Program-made: the position numbers and the translations under genes
Source: Prevotella sp.
GTDB taxonomy: Bacteria; Bacteroidota; Bacteroidia; Bacteroidales; Bacteroidaceae
Reading direction: 5' to 3'
Length of the DNA: 40,163 bases
Assembly: GCA_017458225.1 (NCBI GenBank)
Contig: JAFTFX010000028.1
Coordinates: 1 to 40,163, forward strand
Part shown: positions 7,876 through 15,683 of the stretch, piece by piece
Layout of the letters: each line of letters begins with the position of its first letter
Numbering within the stretch: position 1 is the first letter of the stretch
Notes under the pieces: model-generated
Seen by the model: the letters and a program-made list of their open reading frames with translations, nothing else
Databases searched by the model: none
What the model was told of the DNA's origin: nothing

Positions 7876-8826
7876 ATGGCAGAACTAAGACACTTTTCAC
7901 TGATGCAGCTGCAGCAGTTGCTTAGCGGTGATGGCGAACTGACGGAACATGGTGCGGCAGCACAGAACGCGATACTGGTAGACAACTACATCTCGCAAAA
8001 TCTAGTTATTTCACGCAAGATCAAGCCACAGATTGTCTACAAGCAGTTCAAACAGGGACCAATGCTCATGCCGGAGATGCGCGTGCTCATCGTGACACAA
8101 GGCTGGGTGGAGCCGACTATCAACCTGAAGTCCTACCACTTCGAGGCTGGCCAACTGGTCTTTGTCGGGCGCAACGGCATTATACAGGCCGAGCATGCGT
8201 CGGACGACGTTCGCGGCATAGGCTTTTCACTAAGCGACGACCTCTTCTCGCTGGCTGTGGGCAATCATCTGCCTAAGGCTTTCGACGGCCACCTGCGCGA
8301 CTTCAATTTCCACCTGTCGACGGAAGAGTTCGACTTTCTCGACCGCATCCACTATCTGCTCTATAAGAATATGCATCAAACTGAACATGATGCACAGGTC
8401 ACACTCAGCCTCATCAGCTCGTTTCTCTGGTACATCAACCAGCTGTGGCGACAGCACGAGGCTACCCTCCGCCAAACACAGACCCATGAACAGCGCATCT
8501 TCTCCGACTTCATTCAACTTGTCAACCGTGATGCCCCTCGCCAGCATCAAGTGGAATACTATGCCTCACAGCTCTGCCTCACGCCCCGCTACGTCAGCGC
8601 CCTCATCCGTCAGGTCAGCGGACGGCCTCCCAAGGAATGGATCGATGAAGCACTGCTCACCCATATCAAGATAGAGCTCAGACACTCCGACAAGACTGTA
8701 GCACAAATCTCCGACGACACAAACTTTCCCAACCCTTCCTTCTTCTCGAAGTTCTTCAAACGCCTTACAGGCATGACACCTGGTGAATACCGACTCAGCA
8801 GTCCTGTCAAAGGTGTTTCTCATTGA
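7876..8826 (+). CDS. AraC-family transcriptional regulator
   Basis: A 316-residue regulator. The N-terminal two thirds form a cupin-like sensor domain ('IVTQGWVEPTINLKSYHFEAGQLVFVGRNG'-type beta strands). The C-terminal 100 residues are the double helix-turn-helix of the AraC family: 'YYASQLCLTPRYVSALIRQVSG' for the first helix pair and 'VAQISDDTNFPNPSFFSKFFKRLTGMTPGEYR' for the second, with the classic F-K-R-x-T-G-x-T-P-x-x-Y-R ending. It is divergent from the efflux operon, a common arrangement for a local regulator of drug export. Despite the family name it is unlikely to control the neighbouring arabinose genes, which have their own AraR. The effector is unknown. Confidence 0.9.
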   Translation: MAELRHFSLMQLQQLLSGDGELTEHGAAAQNAILVDNYISQNLVISRKIKPQIVYKQFKQGPMLMPEMRVLIVTQGWVEPTINLKSYHFEAGQLVFVGRNGIIQAEHASDDVRGIGFSLSDDLFSLAVGNHLPKAFDGHLRDFNFHLSTEEFDFLDRIHYLLYKNMHQTEHDAQVTLSLISSFLWYINQLWRQHEATLRQTQTHEQRIFSDFIQLVNRDAPRQHQVEYYASQLCLTPRYVSALIRQVSGRPPKEWIDEALLTHIKIELRHSDKTVAQISDDTNFPNPSFFSKFFKRLTGMTPGEYRLSSPVKGVSH

Positions 8827-8858
8827 AACGCTGAGAGTATCGCAGTGTGTAAATCTTC

Positions 8859-8916
8859 AATTTATGCGTAAATTCCTTCAATTTATGCATAAATTGCTCG
8901 GATTTATGCATAAATT
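8859..8916. repeat. Three palindromic iterons with 21-bp spacing
   Basis: The 16-base core AATTTATGCATAAATT, a perfect palindrome in copy 2, occurs at 8859-8874 (one change, GCG for GCA), 8880-8895 and 8901-8916 (first base G). The start-to-start distance is exactly 21 bp, two turns of the helix, so all cores face the same side of the DNA. They lie between the convergent araC-type and araA genes, so they are not an obvious promoter operator. Confidence 0.8.
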
Positions 8917-8952
8917 CATGCTAACAGGCTAAGAATATATCAACCATCTTCA

Positions 8953-8995
8953 TAAAAAAGAGAGGCTATGCCTACGAATTGGCACAGCCTCTCTT
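8953..8995 (-). terminator. Terminator of the arabinose operon
   Basis: Arms 8958-8972 and 8981-8995 (AAGAGAGGCTATGCC with GGCACAGCCTCTCTT) pair at 14 of 15 positions around an 8-base loop. On the minus strand a run of six T residues follows (complement of 8954-8959). It lies 20 bp past the araA stop. It may also stop transcription from the convergent AraC-type gene. Confidence 0.8.
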
Positions 8996-9015
8996 TGCTT
9001 AATAATGCGATAGAA

Positions 9016-10554
9016 TTAACGGAGAGCCTTGCTCAGCATGTAGTACATTTCGTTGTTCTGCAGCTGCTGCTTGAACTCGTAGGTCTTGGTCTGCTTGTTA
9101 ATCTTGACATATTCAATGCCAAGCATTTCAGCGAAGTCTTCCCAGTATTCCTCAGTGATGTCGTAAGAGAAGGCACTGTGGTGAGTACCGCCTGCGAGGA
9201 TCCATGCACCGGCACCAATCTCGAACGTGGGCTGGGGCACCCAGAGGGCACTGGCCACGGGCAGGTTGGGCATGGGCTTCGGCTCGATGCACTCCACCTC
9301 CTGCGAGATCAGGCGGAAGCGGTTGCCCAGGTCTACGACGGTAGCCTTGATGCCACGGCCCACCTTAGAGGTGAACACGAGGCGGGCGGTCTGCTGCTTG
9401 CGAATGCCGATGCCGAGGAAGTGGACCTCGAGCTTGGGTTTGTCGACAGCGATGAGCGGGCACACCTCGAGCATGTGGCTCTGCAGGCAGCTGGAGCGGT
9501 CGCCGGCGAAGTTCAGCGTGTAGTCCTCGAGGAACGAGCAGCCCGTGGGCAGGCCCTGCGAGATGACCCACAGCGTGCGATAGAGGCAAGCGGTCTTCCA
9601 GTCGCCCTCGGCACCGAAGCCATAGCCCTCTTCCATGAGGCGCTGCGAAGCGAGACCGGGAATCTGGTCGAAACCACAGAAGTCAGGAGCATCGATGTCT
9701 GCATCGCCCAGATCGTCGAAGTTGGTGGTGAAGGCAGTAGCACCCTCATCCTTCAGCACGCGGCGCAGGGCAATCTCAGCCTTGGCGGCATTATGCACTT
9801 TCTGCCAGTAGACCTCCTCACCGCTCTCGTCGATCTTAATGGTGTAAAGTTTCTTGTACTCCTCGACGAGTTCATCGGCCTCCTTATCGGTCACCTTCTT
9901 GAAGTAGTCCATCAAGCTACTAACGGGATAGTAGTCGACATGATAGCCCAGGCGCTGCTCGAACTCCACACGGTCGCCATCGGTCACGGCCACGTTGTTC
10001 ATATTCATACCGAACATCAGACAGCGCACGTTGTGAGCATCGGCCACACCAACGGCCACACGAGCCCATACGGCAATCTGCTTCTGAGCCTGCTCGTCCT
10101 TCCAGTAGCCGCAAACGACCTTGCGAGGAACACGCATACGGGTGCAGATATGTCCGAACTCGATATCGCCGTGGGCGCTCTGGTTCAGGTTCATGAAGTC
10201 CATGTCCATAGTCTCCCAAGGTATCTCAGCGTTATACTGAGTGTGGAAGTGCAGCAAGGGCTTCTTCAGAGCCTGCAGACCCTTGATCCACATCTTGGCA
10301 GGCGAGAAAGTGTGCATCCAGGTAATCACACCTACGCACTTCTCCTCGTTGTTGGCAGCCAGCATCACCTGCTCTACTTCCTTCGAGCTGTTGGCCGTGC
10401 CCTTATAGACAATCTTCACGGGGATATTGCCGCTGGCGTTCAAGCCTTCGACCATTTCCTTTGAGTGACCGTCAACAGCTACGACAGCGTCACCACCATA
10501 GAGCAACTGTGCACCAGTCACCCACCAAATCTCATAATTCTCAAATGCTTTCAT
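9016..10554 (-). CDS. araA: L-arabinose isomerase
   Basis: Converts L-arabinose to L-ribulose in the cytoplasm (EC 5.3.1.4), the first catabolic step. At 512 residues it is close to the usual 500. Recognisable family segments are 'EIWWVTGAQLLYG' at the N-terminus, 'VGVITWMHTFSPAKMWI', 'PLLHFHTQYN', 'GDWKTACLYR' and 'FLEDYTLNF', plus 'GGTHHSAFSYD' near the C-terminus, which carries a metal-binding His. It is the last gene of the arabinose operon and is followed by a strong terminator. The 71-bp upstream gap contains a 26-bp tandem duplication. Confidence 0.96.
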   Translation of the reverse strand: MKAFENYEIWWVTGAQLLYGGDAVVAVDGHSKEMVEGLNASGNIPVKIVYKGTANSSKEVEQVMLAANNEEKCVGVITWMHTFSPAKMWIKGLQALKKPLLHFHTQYNAEIPWETMDMDFMNLNQSAHGDIEFGHICTRMRVPRKVVCGYWKDEQAQKQIAVWARVAVGVADAHNVRCLMFGMNMNNVAVTDGDRVEFEQRLGYHVDYYPVSSLMDYFKKVTDKEADELVEEYKKLYTIKIDESGEEVYWQKVHNAAKAEIALRRVLKDEGATAFTTNFDDLGDADIDAPDFCGFDQIPGLASQRLMEEGYGFGAEGDWKTACLYRTLWVISQGLPTGCSFLEDYTLNFAGDRSSCLQSHMLEVCPLIAVDKPKLEVHFLGIGIRKQQTARLVFTSKVGRGIKATVVDLGNRFRLISQEVECIEPKPMPNLPVASALWVPQPTFEIGAGAWILAGGTHHSAFSYDITEEYWEDFAEMLGIEYVKINKQTKTYEFKQQLQNNEMYYMLSKALR

Positions 10555-10589
10555 AATAGGTTGTTTTAAAGTTTTATTGATAAAAAAAG

Positions 10590-10641
10590 TTTGATTACTT
10601 TAAATAAGTCTGCTATTTGATTACTTTAAATAAGCCCGTTC
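10590..10641. repeat. 26-bp tandem duplication between araA and the upstream gene
   Basis: The 19-base string TTTGATTACTTTAAATAAG occurs at 10590-10608 and again at 10616-10634, a period of 26 bp. The right-hand copy spans the stop codon of the 141-residue gene (10626-10628). The left copy therefore looks like a duplication of that gene's 3' end, now lying in the araA leader. Confidence 0.75.
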
Positions 10642-11051
10642 CTTACGGCATATTCCCAAGCATCATGGTCAGTCTGCTGCATGGTGCGCACGCCCTCAGG
10701 CAGTTCACTCACAGGATAGGTGGCCTCAATGATGCTGACGGTGACACGGTATTCGCAACCGTCGTCTTCATACCAGCCCGTCGTCCATTCTTTGGTGAAG
10801 TCGAGCGCTATTTCCTGCGTTTTCTCTTTTGCAACCATGAGCCTGACTGTATTTCCGGCACCAAGGAACGTGAAACGACAGTGGCCGGCGTAGGGCGAGT
10901 GGTAAAAGCCGCCATGACGGTTCCATACGATCTCCTGTCCTTCCTTCAGGTCCTTGATGTGAAGACGCCAGTCGTCGTTAGTGGTGCCACTGCCTTTGGT
11001 TCGCTTCTCTTCATGGAGCCGAAGGTCCCATTCTTTCCACTTTTCGTTCAT
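10626..11051 (-). CDS. Conserved-looking hypothetical protein in the arabinose operon
   Basis: A soluble protein of 141 residues with no signal peptide or membrane segment; I do not recognise the family. It is rich in Trp, charged and aromatic residues ('NEKWKEWDLRLHEEKRTKGSGTTNDDWRLHI', written here for composition). The segment 'LKEGQEIVWNRHGGFYHSPYAGHCRFTF' suggests a small beta-rich fold. I chose the ATG at 11051 ('MNEKWKEW') over one 16 codons upstream, which would sit only 3 bp from the araD stop. Its place between araD and araA, in the same orientation, suggests a role in pentose metabolism or its control; the sequence says nothing more definite. Confidence 0.65.
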   Translation of the reverse strand: MNEKWKEWDLRLHEEKRTKGSGTTNDDWRLHIKDLKEGQEIVWNRHGGFYHSPYAGHCRFTFLGAGNTVRLMVAKEKTQEIALDFTKEWTTGWYEDDGCEYRVTVSIIEATYPVSELPEGVRTMQQTDHDAWEYAVRNGLI

Positions 11052-11102
11052 TGTCGTTTCACTTTTTGGAGTTAATGGCTTGTTTATAGGCCGTTGCACT
11101 TG

Positions 11103-11813
11103 TTAGTGCTTTTGTCCTTTCTGTCCGTAGTAGGCGTTGGGGCCGTGCTTACGGTTGTAGTGTTTCTCAACGAGAAGCGGATTCATCATAGTGTTGGGGT
11201 TCACCGAGAACGACACGAAGGCCATCTTGGCACACTGCTCCATCACCTTGGCGTTGTAGACGGCATTGTCGGGACTGGTGCCCCACGAGAACGGGCCGTG
11301 GTTCTTCACCAGCACGGCAGGCGTGTGGTCAGGGTTGATCTTACGGATGTTCAGAATCTCATCGACAATCACGTTACCCGTCTCCAATTCGTACTGTCCT
11401 TCCACCTCTTCCTTCGTCATGTCGCGAGTGCAGGGAATGTCCTTGTAGAAGTAGTCGGCATGGGTCGTACCGATATTGGGAATGTCGCGGCCTGCCTGTG
11501 CGAAAGCAGTAGCATAGGTCGAGTGCGTGTGCACCACGCCCTGAATGTTGGGGAATGCCTTGTATAATACAAGGTGCGTGGGCGTGTCGCTCGAAGGGTT
11601 CAGTTCACCTTCGACAACCTTGCCAGTAGCAAGGTCTACCACCACCATATCCTCAGCCTTCATGTCATCGTAGCTGACGCCCGACGGCTTGATGACCACG
11701 AGGCCCTTCTCGCGGTCGATGCCCGAGACGTTGCCCCACGTGAAGATGACCAGGCCTTGCTTTACCAAGTCAAGGTTGGCCTTGAATACTTTCTGTTTGA
11801 GTTCTTCTAACAT
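11103..11813 (-). CDS. araD: L-ribulose-5-phosphate 4-epimerase
   Basis: Converts L-ribulose 5-phosphate to D-xylulose 5-phosphate (EC 5.1.3.4), feeding the pentose phosphate pathway. It is a 236-residue member of the class II aldolase/adducin family. Visible marks are 'WGNVSGID' and '[10 protein letters not shown]' near the N-terminus, the zinc ligands in '[14 protein letters not shown]' (two His), '[14 protein letters not shown]', and the third zinc His in 'KNHGPFSWG'. It is 9 bp downstream of the AraR gene and so cotranscribed with it. The kinase that makes its substrate is not encoded in this window. Confidence 0.95.
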   Translation of the reverse strand: MLEELKQKVFKANLDLVKQGLVIFTWGNVSGIDREKGLVVIKPSGVSYDDMKAEDMVVVDLATGKVVEGELNPSSDTPTHLVLYKAFPNIQGVVHTHSTYATAFAQAGRDIPNIGTTHADYFYKDIPCTRDMTKEEVEGQYELETGNVIVDEILNIRKINPDHTPAVLVKNHGPFSWGTSPDNAVYNAKVMEQCAKMAFVSFSVNPNTMMNPLLVEKHYNRKHGPNAYYGQKGQKH

Positions 11814-11822
11814 AGTATTTGC

Positions 11823-12497
11823 TTAAAGTTTAAAGTTAGGATCTTCTTTATACGCTTTGTTGTTGAACCGATAGAGGAAGGCGCCTCGCTTCGAACTGAG
11901 CTTGTCGATGAGCTCGGTCTTCTCGATGAAGTCCATGTCCTTGATGCGCTTGCGGAAGTTGCGCTTGTCGATCTCCTCGCCTCCGACGGCCTCGTAGAGG
12001 CGCTGCAACTGCGTGAGCGTGAACAGCGGCGGCAGCAGACGGAAGCCGATGGGTTCGGTGCGCATCTTCTGCTTCATCAGTTTCCAGGCTTTCATCACCA
12101 TTTCGTTATGGTCGGAATAAAGCTGGGGAATCTCGTTGATGTTCACCCACTCCACCTCGTGCTCACGGCGCAGTTTCTCGTCGTAGTCCTTCACGTTGAT
12201 CAGCGCGTAGTAGGCTACCGAGATAACGCGCTCGCCGGGGTCGCGATCGACCTTGCCGAAGGCGCCCACCTGCCGCATGAAGATGTTGTGAATGCCTGTC
12301 AGCTCCGACAGCGTACGCTTGGCAGCCTCGTCGATACTCTCGTCGGCAGCGACGAAGCCTCCATAGAGGCTCCATTCGCCACGTCCGGGATCCATCTGGC
12401 GTCGGCCGATGAGCACCTTCAGCTTACTCTCGTCGAAGCCAAAGATGATGCAGTCGACCGACACCCAGACCTTAGAATGTTCGTTATAGAATGTCAT
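11823..12497 (-). CDS. araR: Nudix-type arabinose-responsive repressor AraR
   Basis: A 224-residue protein with an N-terminal Nudix domain and a C-terminal winged helix, the NrtR-like layout of the AraR described in Bacteroides. The Nudix box runs from G47 to I69 but is degenerate. The canonical R-E-U-x-E-E-x-G-U core reads R-T-L-S-E-L-T-G-I, so two of the metal-binding Glu residues (positions 62 and 66) are gone. This fits a sugar sensor that no longer hydrolyses nucleotides. The C-terminal part, about 150-224, carries the DNA-binding domain. It is embedded in the operon it probably controls, 3 bp after the transporter stop, giving autoregulation. Confidence 0.85.
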   Translation of the reverse strand: MTFYNEHSKVWVSVDCIIFGFDESKLKVLIGRRQMDPGRGEWSLYGGFVAADESIDEAAKRTLSELTGIHNIFMRQVGAFGKVDRDPGERVISVAYYALINVKDYDEKLRREHEVEWVNINEIPQLYSDHNEMVMKAWKLMKQKMRTEPIGFRLLPPLFTLTQLQRLYEAVGGEEIDKRNFRKRIKDMDFIEKTELIDKLSSKRGAFLYRFNNKAYKEDPNFKL

Positions 12498-12500
12498 TTT

Positions 12501-14246
12501 TTACCAGAAGTATGCATAGAAGCAAGCACAGAGGCCTACAACGACCAGTGTGCCAACGATATCCCATACACCCCAGCTCTCGCGGATGCTCTTCTTGAAG
12601 TCTGCCGAGAAGGTGATGGCCTCCACCTGTGCCTTCGAAGGAGCGGGTGTGAAGAAGCTCACGCAGACCATGAGGCAAATGATGAACACCAGCAGCCAGC
12701 ACTCAAAGATGAGCCAGTTGGTCTGCCAGAACCATGTGGTGCTCTCCCAGAAGGCACCGTCCATAGCAGCTTTGCCAGAGTCGGTAATCACATTGGTGAG
12801 CAGGCGAAGCATACCGATGAGGAAGCCGCCAATGAGACCCCACTCACCTGCCTTCGGCGTGATCTTCTTAGAGAAGATACCCAGCGTGAACACAGCCACC
12901 ATGGCAGGAGCGATGAGCGACTGTATGTCCTGTAGGTAGCTGTAGAGGTTGCCCATCGACATCATCACCGGCATCCACAGCAGACCCAGGACCACCACCA
13001 CGACGGTAGCGCAACGGCCAACAAACACGTAGTGGGCCTCGCTCTTGCCCTTCTTCATGGGCTTGTAGAAGTCCTCAGTGAACAGCGTAGCGCAGCTATT
13101 GAAGAAAGCTGCCAGCGAAGCCACCAGAGCACAGACGAAACCGATGGTCACGATGCCCTTGATACCAGCAGGCAGGATGTTCTTCACCATCATGGCAAAG
13201 GCACCGTCGGTAGACTCATGGTTGGTAATATCCATCACGATGCCGCTGTCGGGGTTCTGCGACAGAGCGTATGCGATCATGCCGGGAATGAGGAACATGA
13301 AGCAAGGCAGAATCTTGAAGAAACCGGCAGCAATGGTGCCACGACGAGCGCGGGCGATAACCTTGGCATTGTCCTCGCCGGGAACCTGACCGAGCACACG
13401 CTGTACGATGTGCTGGTCGGTGCACCAGTACCAGAAACCGATAATAGAGGCTCCGAGGAACACCACATAGCCGGGGAACTGCGGGTACATCGGGTCGCCC
13501 GGATCGGTATGGAACATGTGAGTGGTGCCGTAGCCGTCGTGAGCGGCATTACAGATGGCCATCATGTTCTCCCAGCCAGCAGTAATACTGCCACCGCCCA
13601 GAGCCGAAAGGCCAAGGAAGAGTACGAGGAACGAGCCTATAATAAGAATAGGTGTCTGGATGGTGGAGAGCGTCATCACGCCCTTCATACCGCCAAAGAC
13701 GGTGAACACGGCCGTGATGGCAATCAGGCCGATGGCACCCACCCAGAAGTTGAGGCCAAGCAGATACTTGAAGAAGATACCACCGGTGAAGGCCGTCACC
13801 GATACCTTCGTCAGCACGTAGGCTACAAGAGTGATGATCGACAGCCACGAACCCGTGCGCTGGGTGTAGCGGAACTTCAGGAAGTCGGGCATGGTGATAA
13901 TCTTGCCCATCTTCGTAATCAGCAGCTGATAGAAAGGCACGAACAGCCAACCGAGAATCAGGATCATCCAGCCCTGCATCTCCCAGTGAGCCATACCTAC
14001 GCCATCCTTAGCGCCCGTACCAGCCAGACCTACCAGATGCTCAGAGCCGATATTGGCGGCGAAAATAGCCATACCGATTACATACCAAGGCTCACCCTTA
14101 CCGAAAAGGTAAGCCGACGAGTCTTCGCCCTGCTGGGCTTTCTTGTCTTTCCAGATGGCATACCACACGGCAGCCACCACTCCACAAAGGCCGATGGCGA
14201 GAATCGCCCAGTCGAGCCAAATGAATTCATGTGAACTCCAGTTCAT
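12501..14246 (-). CDS. Sodium/sugar symporter, probably for L-arabinose
   Basis: An inner-membrane secondary transporter of 581 residues in the solute:sodium symporter (SSS, SglT-like) family. About 14 hydrophobic segments are visible. Family marks include 'FAANIGSEHLVGLAGTGAKDG' in the first helices, 'MPDFLKFRYTQRTGSW', 'FGGMKGVMTLSTIQTPILIIGS' and 'DQHIVQRVLGQ'. It lies between galM and araR in the arabinose operon, which supports Na+-coupled arabinose uptake; the substrate is inferred from context only. The galM stop is 28 bp upstream. Confidence 0.9.
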   Translation of the reverse strand: MNWSSHEFIWLDWAILAIGLCGVVAAVWYAIWKDKKAQQGEDSSAYLFGKGEPWYVIGMAIFAANIGSEHLVGLAGTGAKDGVGMAHWEMQGWMILILGWLFVPFYQLLITKMGKIITMPDFLKFRYTQRTGSWLSIITLVAYVLTKVSVTAFTGGIFFKYLLGLNFWVGAIGLIAITAVFTVFGGMKGVMTLSTIQTPILIIGSFLVLFLGLSALGGGSITAGWENMMAICNAAHDGYGTTHMFHTDPGDPMYPQFPGYVVFLGASIIGFWYWCTDQHIVQRVLGQVPGEDNAKVIARARRGTIAAGFFKILPCFMFLIPGMIAYALSQNPDSGIVMDITNHESTDGAFAMMVKNILPAGIKGIVTIGFVCALVASLAAFFNSCATLFTEDFYKPMKKGKSEAHYVFVGRCATVVVVVLGLLWMPVMMSMGNLYSYLQDIQSLIAPAMVAVFTLGIFSKKITPKAGEWGLIGGFLIGMLRLLTNVITDSGKAAMDGAFWESTTWFWQTNWLIFECWLLVFIICLMVCVSFFTPAPSKAQVEAITFSADFKKSIRESWGVWDIVGTLVVVGLCACFYAYFW

Positions 14247-14274
14247 AGTTTAATTAGTATTTATAGGATTTTGA

Positions 14275-15462
14275 TTATTTGATGCTGAATTTATAAGCTG
14301 CGTGGCTGTAATATGACTTCTCGGGAGTAACCACAGGACTTGCCCATTCGGGATGGTTGGGCGAGTCGGGATATTTCTGGCTCTCCAGACATACACTCAC
14401 GTGCTGAGGATATTTCTTACCGAGTTTGCGAACGATGTTCTCTTCGCCGTTCACGCCCTGGAAGTTACCGCTATACACCTGCACACCAGGCTCGTTGGTG
14501 AACATCTCCATGAAGATGCCTGTACGGGGGCTATAGAGCGAAGCACAAACCTGCGTGTCATCACCATTAGTGTTCAGGCACCAGTTGTGGTCATAGCCGT
14601 GAGCATTCTTTATCTGATAGTATTCTGAGTGAATGCTGTCGCCAACGGCATGCGGTGTACGGAAGTCCATAGGAGTACCCTCAACAGGAAGAATCTTGCC
14701 GGTAGGCATATAGCTGAAATCTGCCTCGGTGAAGTTGTCGGCATTCACATAGAGAACCTGATCGTAAGCAGCATTCTCCAGATCGCCGCTCAGATTGTAG
14801 TAGTTGTGGTTCGTCTGGTTCACAATAGTTGGTTTGTCGGTGGTTGCCTCCCATGTGATATCAAGCACATTGTCGGCCGTAACCTTATAGGTGGTGATGG
14901 CTGTTACATTGCCGGGGAATCCGTTCTCACCGTCAGCTGCATTGATCTGCAACTTAATCAGAGAATCATTCACCTCAATGACATCATAGACCTGATTCAT
15001 CCAACCAGTTGCGCCACCTCCATGCAGGCAGTGAATGCGCGTGTCACCCTCATGAGGGTCGTTCTGGCGCAACTGATAGGTCTCACCGTCAAGTGTGAAC
15101 TTACCATCGCAGATACGGTTGGCATAACGGCCAACGCTTGATCCGTAATCTGTCGGCGAGTTCAGCGTGTCGGCGTACTGTGCAATATTGTCAAAGCCCA
15201 GCACTACATCGGTGGGATTGCCATCCTTGTCGTTAACAACAAGCGACACCACTCGACCACCATAGTTGGTAATGCATACTTCCATGCCGTTGGCATTCTT
15301 CAGCGTGTAGAGTTTCACAGGCTTTTCGTTAATAACTGTGTCGAATTTGGCGGCATCGAGACCCGACTTTGTCAAAGCCGATTCCTGAGCTCCGCCAGCA
15401 CATGCAGAAAGCATCAGTGCAGACGCACCGATACAAAGCAATGAACCTTTAAGTGTTTTCAT
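14275..15462 (-). CDS. galM: Exported aldose 1-epimerase (mutarotase) lipoprotein
   Basis: Interconverts alpha and beta anomers of aldoses (EC 5.1.3.3). The protein has 395 residues, longer than cytosolic GalM because of an N-terminal lipoprotein signal ending in the lipobox 'LSAC' at about residues 18-21. It should therefore sit in the periplasm, anchored to a membrane, and prepare sugar for the symporter. Catalytic features seen are the His in 'NHNYYNLSGD' and the Glu in 'TNEPGVQVYSGNF'. It is the first gene of the arabinose operon, downstream of the palindromic candidate operator. Its preferred sugar is presumably L-arabinose, from context. Confidence 0.93.
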   Translation of the reverse strand: MKTLKGSLLCIGASALMLSACAGGAQESALTKSGLDAAKFDTVINEKPVKLYTLKNANGMEVCITNYGGRVVSLVVNDKDGNPTDVVLGFDNIAQYADTLNSPTDYGSSVGRYANRICDGKFTLDGETYQLRQNDPHEGDTRIHCLHGGGATGWMNQVYDVIEVNDSLIKLQINAADGENGFPGNVTAITTYKVTADNVLDITWEATTDKPTIVNQTNHNYYNLSGDLENAAYDQVLYVNADNFTEADFSYMPTGKILPVEGTPMDFRTPHAVGDSIHSEYYQIKNAHGYDHNWCLNTNGDDTQVCASLYSPRTGIFMEMFTNEPGVQVYSGNFQGVNGEENIVRKLGKKYPQHVSVCLESQKYPDSPNHPEWASPVVTPEKSYYSHAAYKFSIK

Positions 15463-15510
15463 TTTTTTAGTTTTAAATAAACGTTTTAGTTATTGTTGCG
15501 ATAATTTGGG

Positions 15511-15522
15511 TGTAAATTTACA
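15511..15522. promoter_or_regulatory. Candidate AraR operator upstream of galM
   Basis: TGTAAATTTACA is a perfect 12-bp palindrome located 49 bp before the galM start. It contains TAAATTTA, close to the -7 consensus TAnnTTTG on the minus strand, so a repressor bound here would block the promoter. Assignment to AraR is inference from position; I have not compared it with a published motif. Confidence 0.5.
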
Positions 15523-15683
15523 ACTAAATTTTGAATTGGCCATAAAAAAAAACATTATTTTTTGTGTTATGACCGCTAAATTTTGATATTTAACCTTTAT
15601 AAACACTCTGCGACAACTGTGGCACAGAATTTGCATATATTATGGCAAATGTAAATAAATCTATTAGAAAAAGAACAAAAGAC

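Noticed and set aside
8968-10464. A 498-codon open frame antisense to araA
   Set aside because: It lies wholly opposite araA, starts inside the araA terminator, and its product is rich in Leu, Val and His as expected of a codon-bias shadow. AraA is unmistakable on the other strand.
13032-14234. A 400-codon open frame antisense to the sodium/sugar symporter
   Set aside because: Its product is His- and Glu-rich with no recognisable domain; it is a shadow of the symporter frame.
15642-15683. Longer htpG start at 15642
   Set aside because: The extra codons are Lys/Arg-rich and not part of the HtpG family, whose members begin at the 'MQKGNIG' type sequence.
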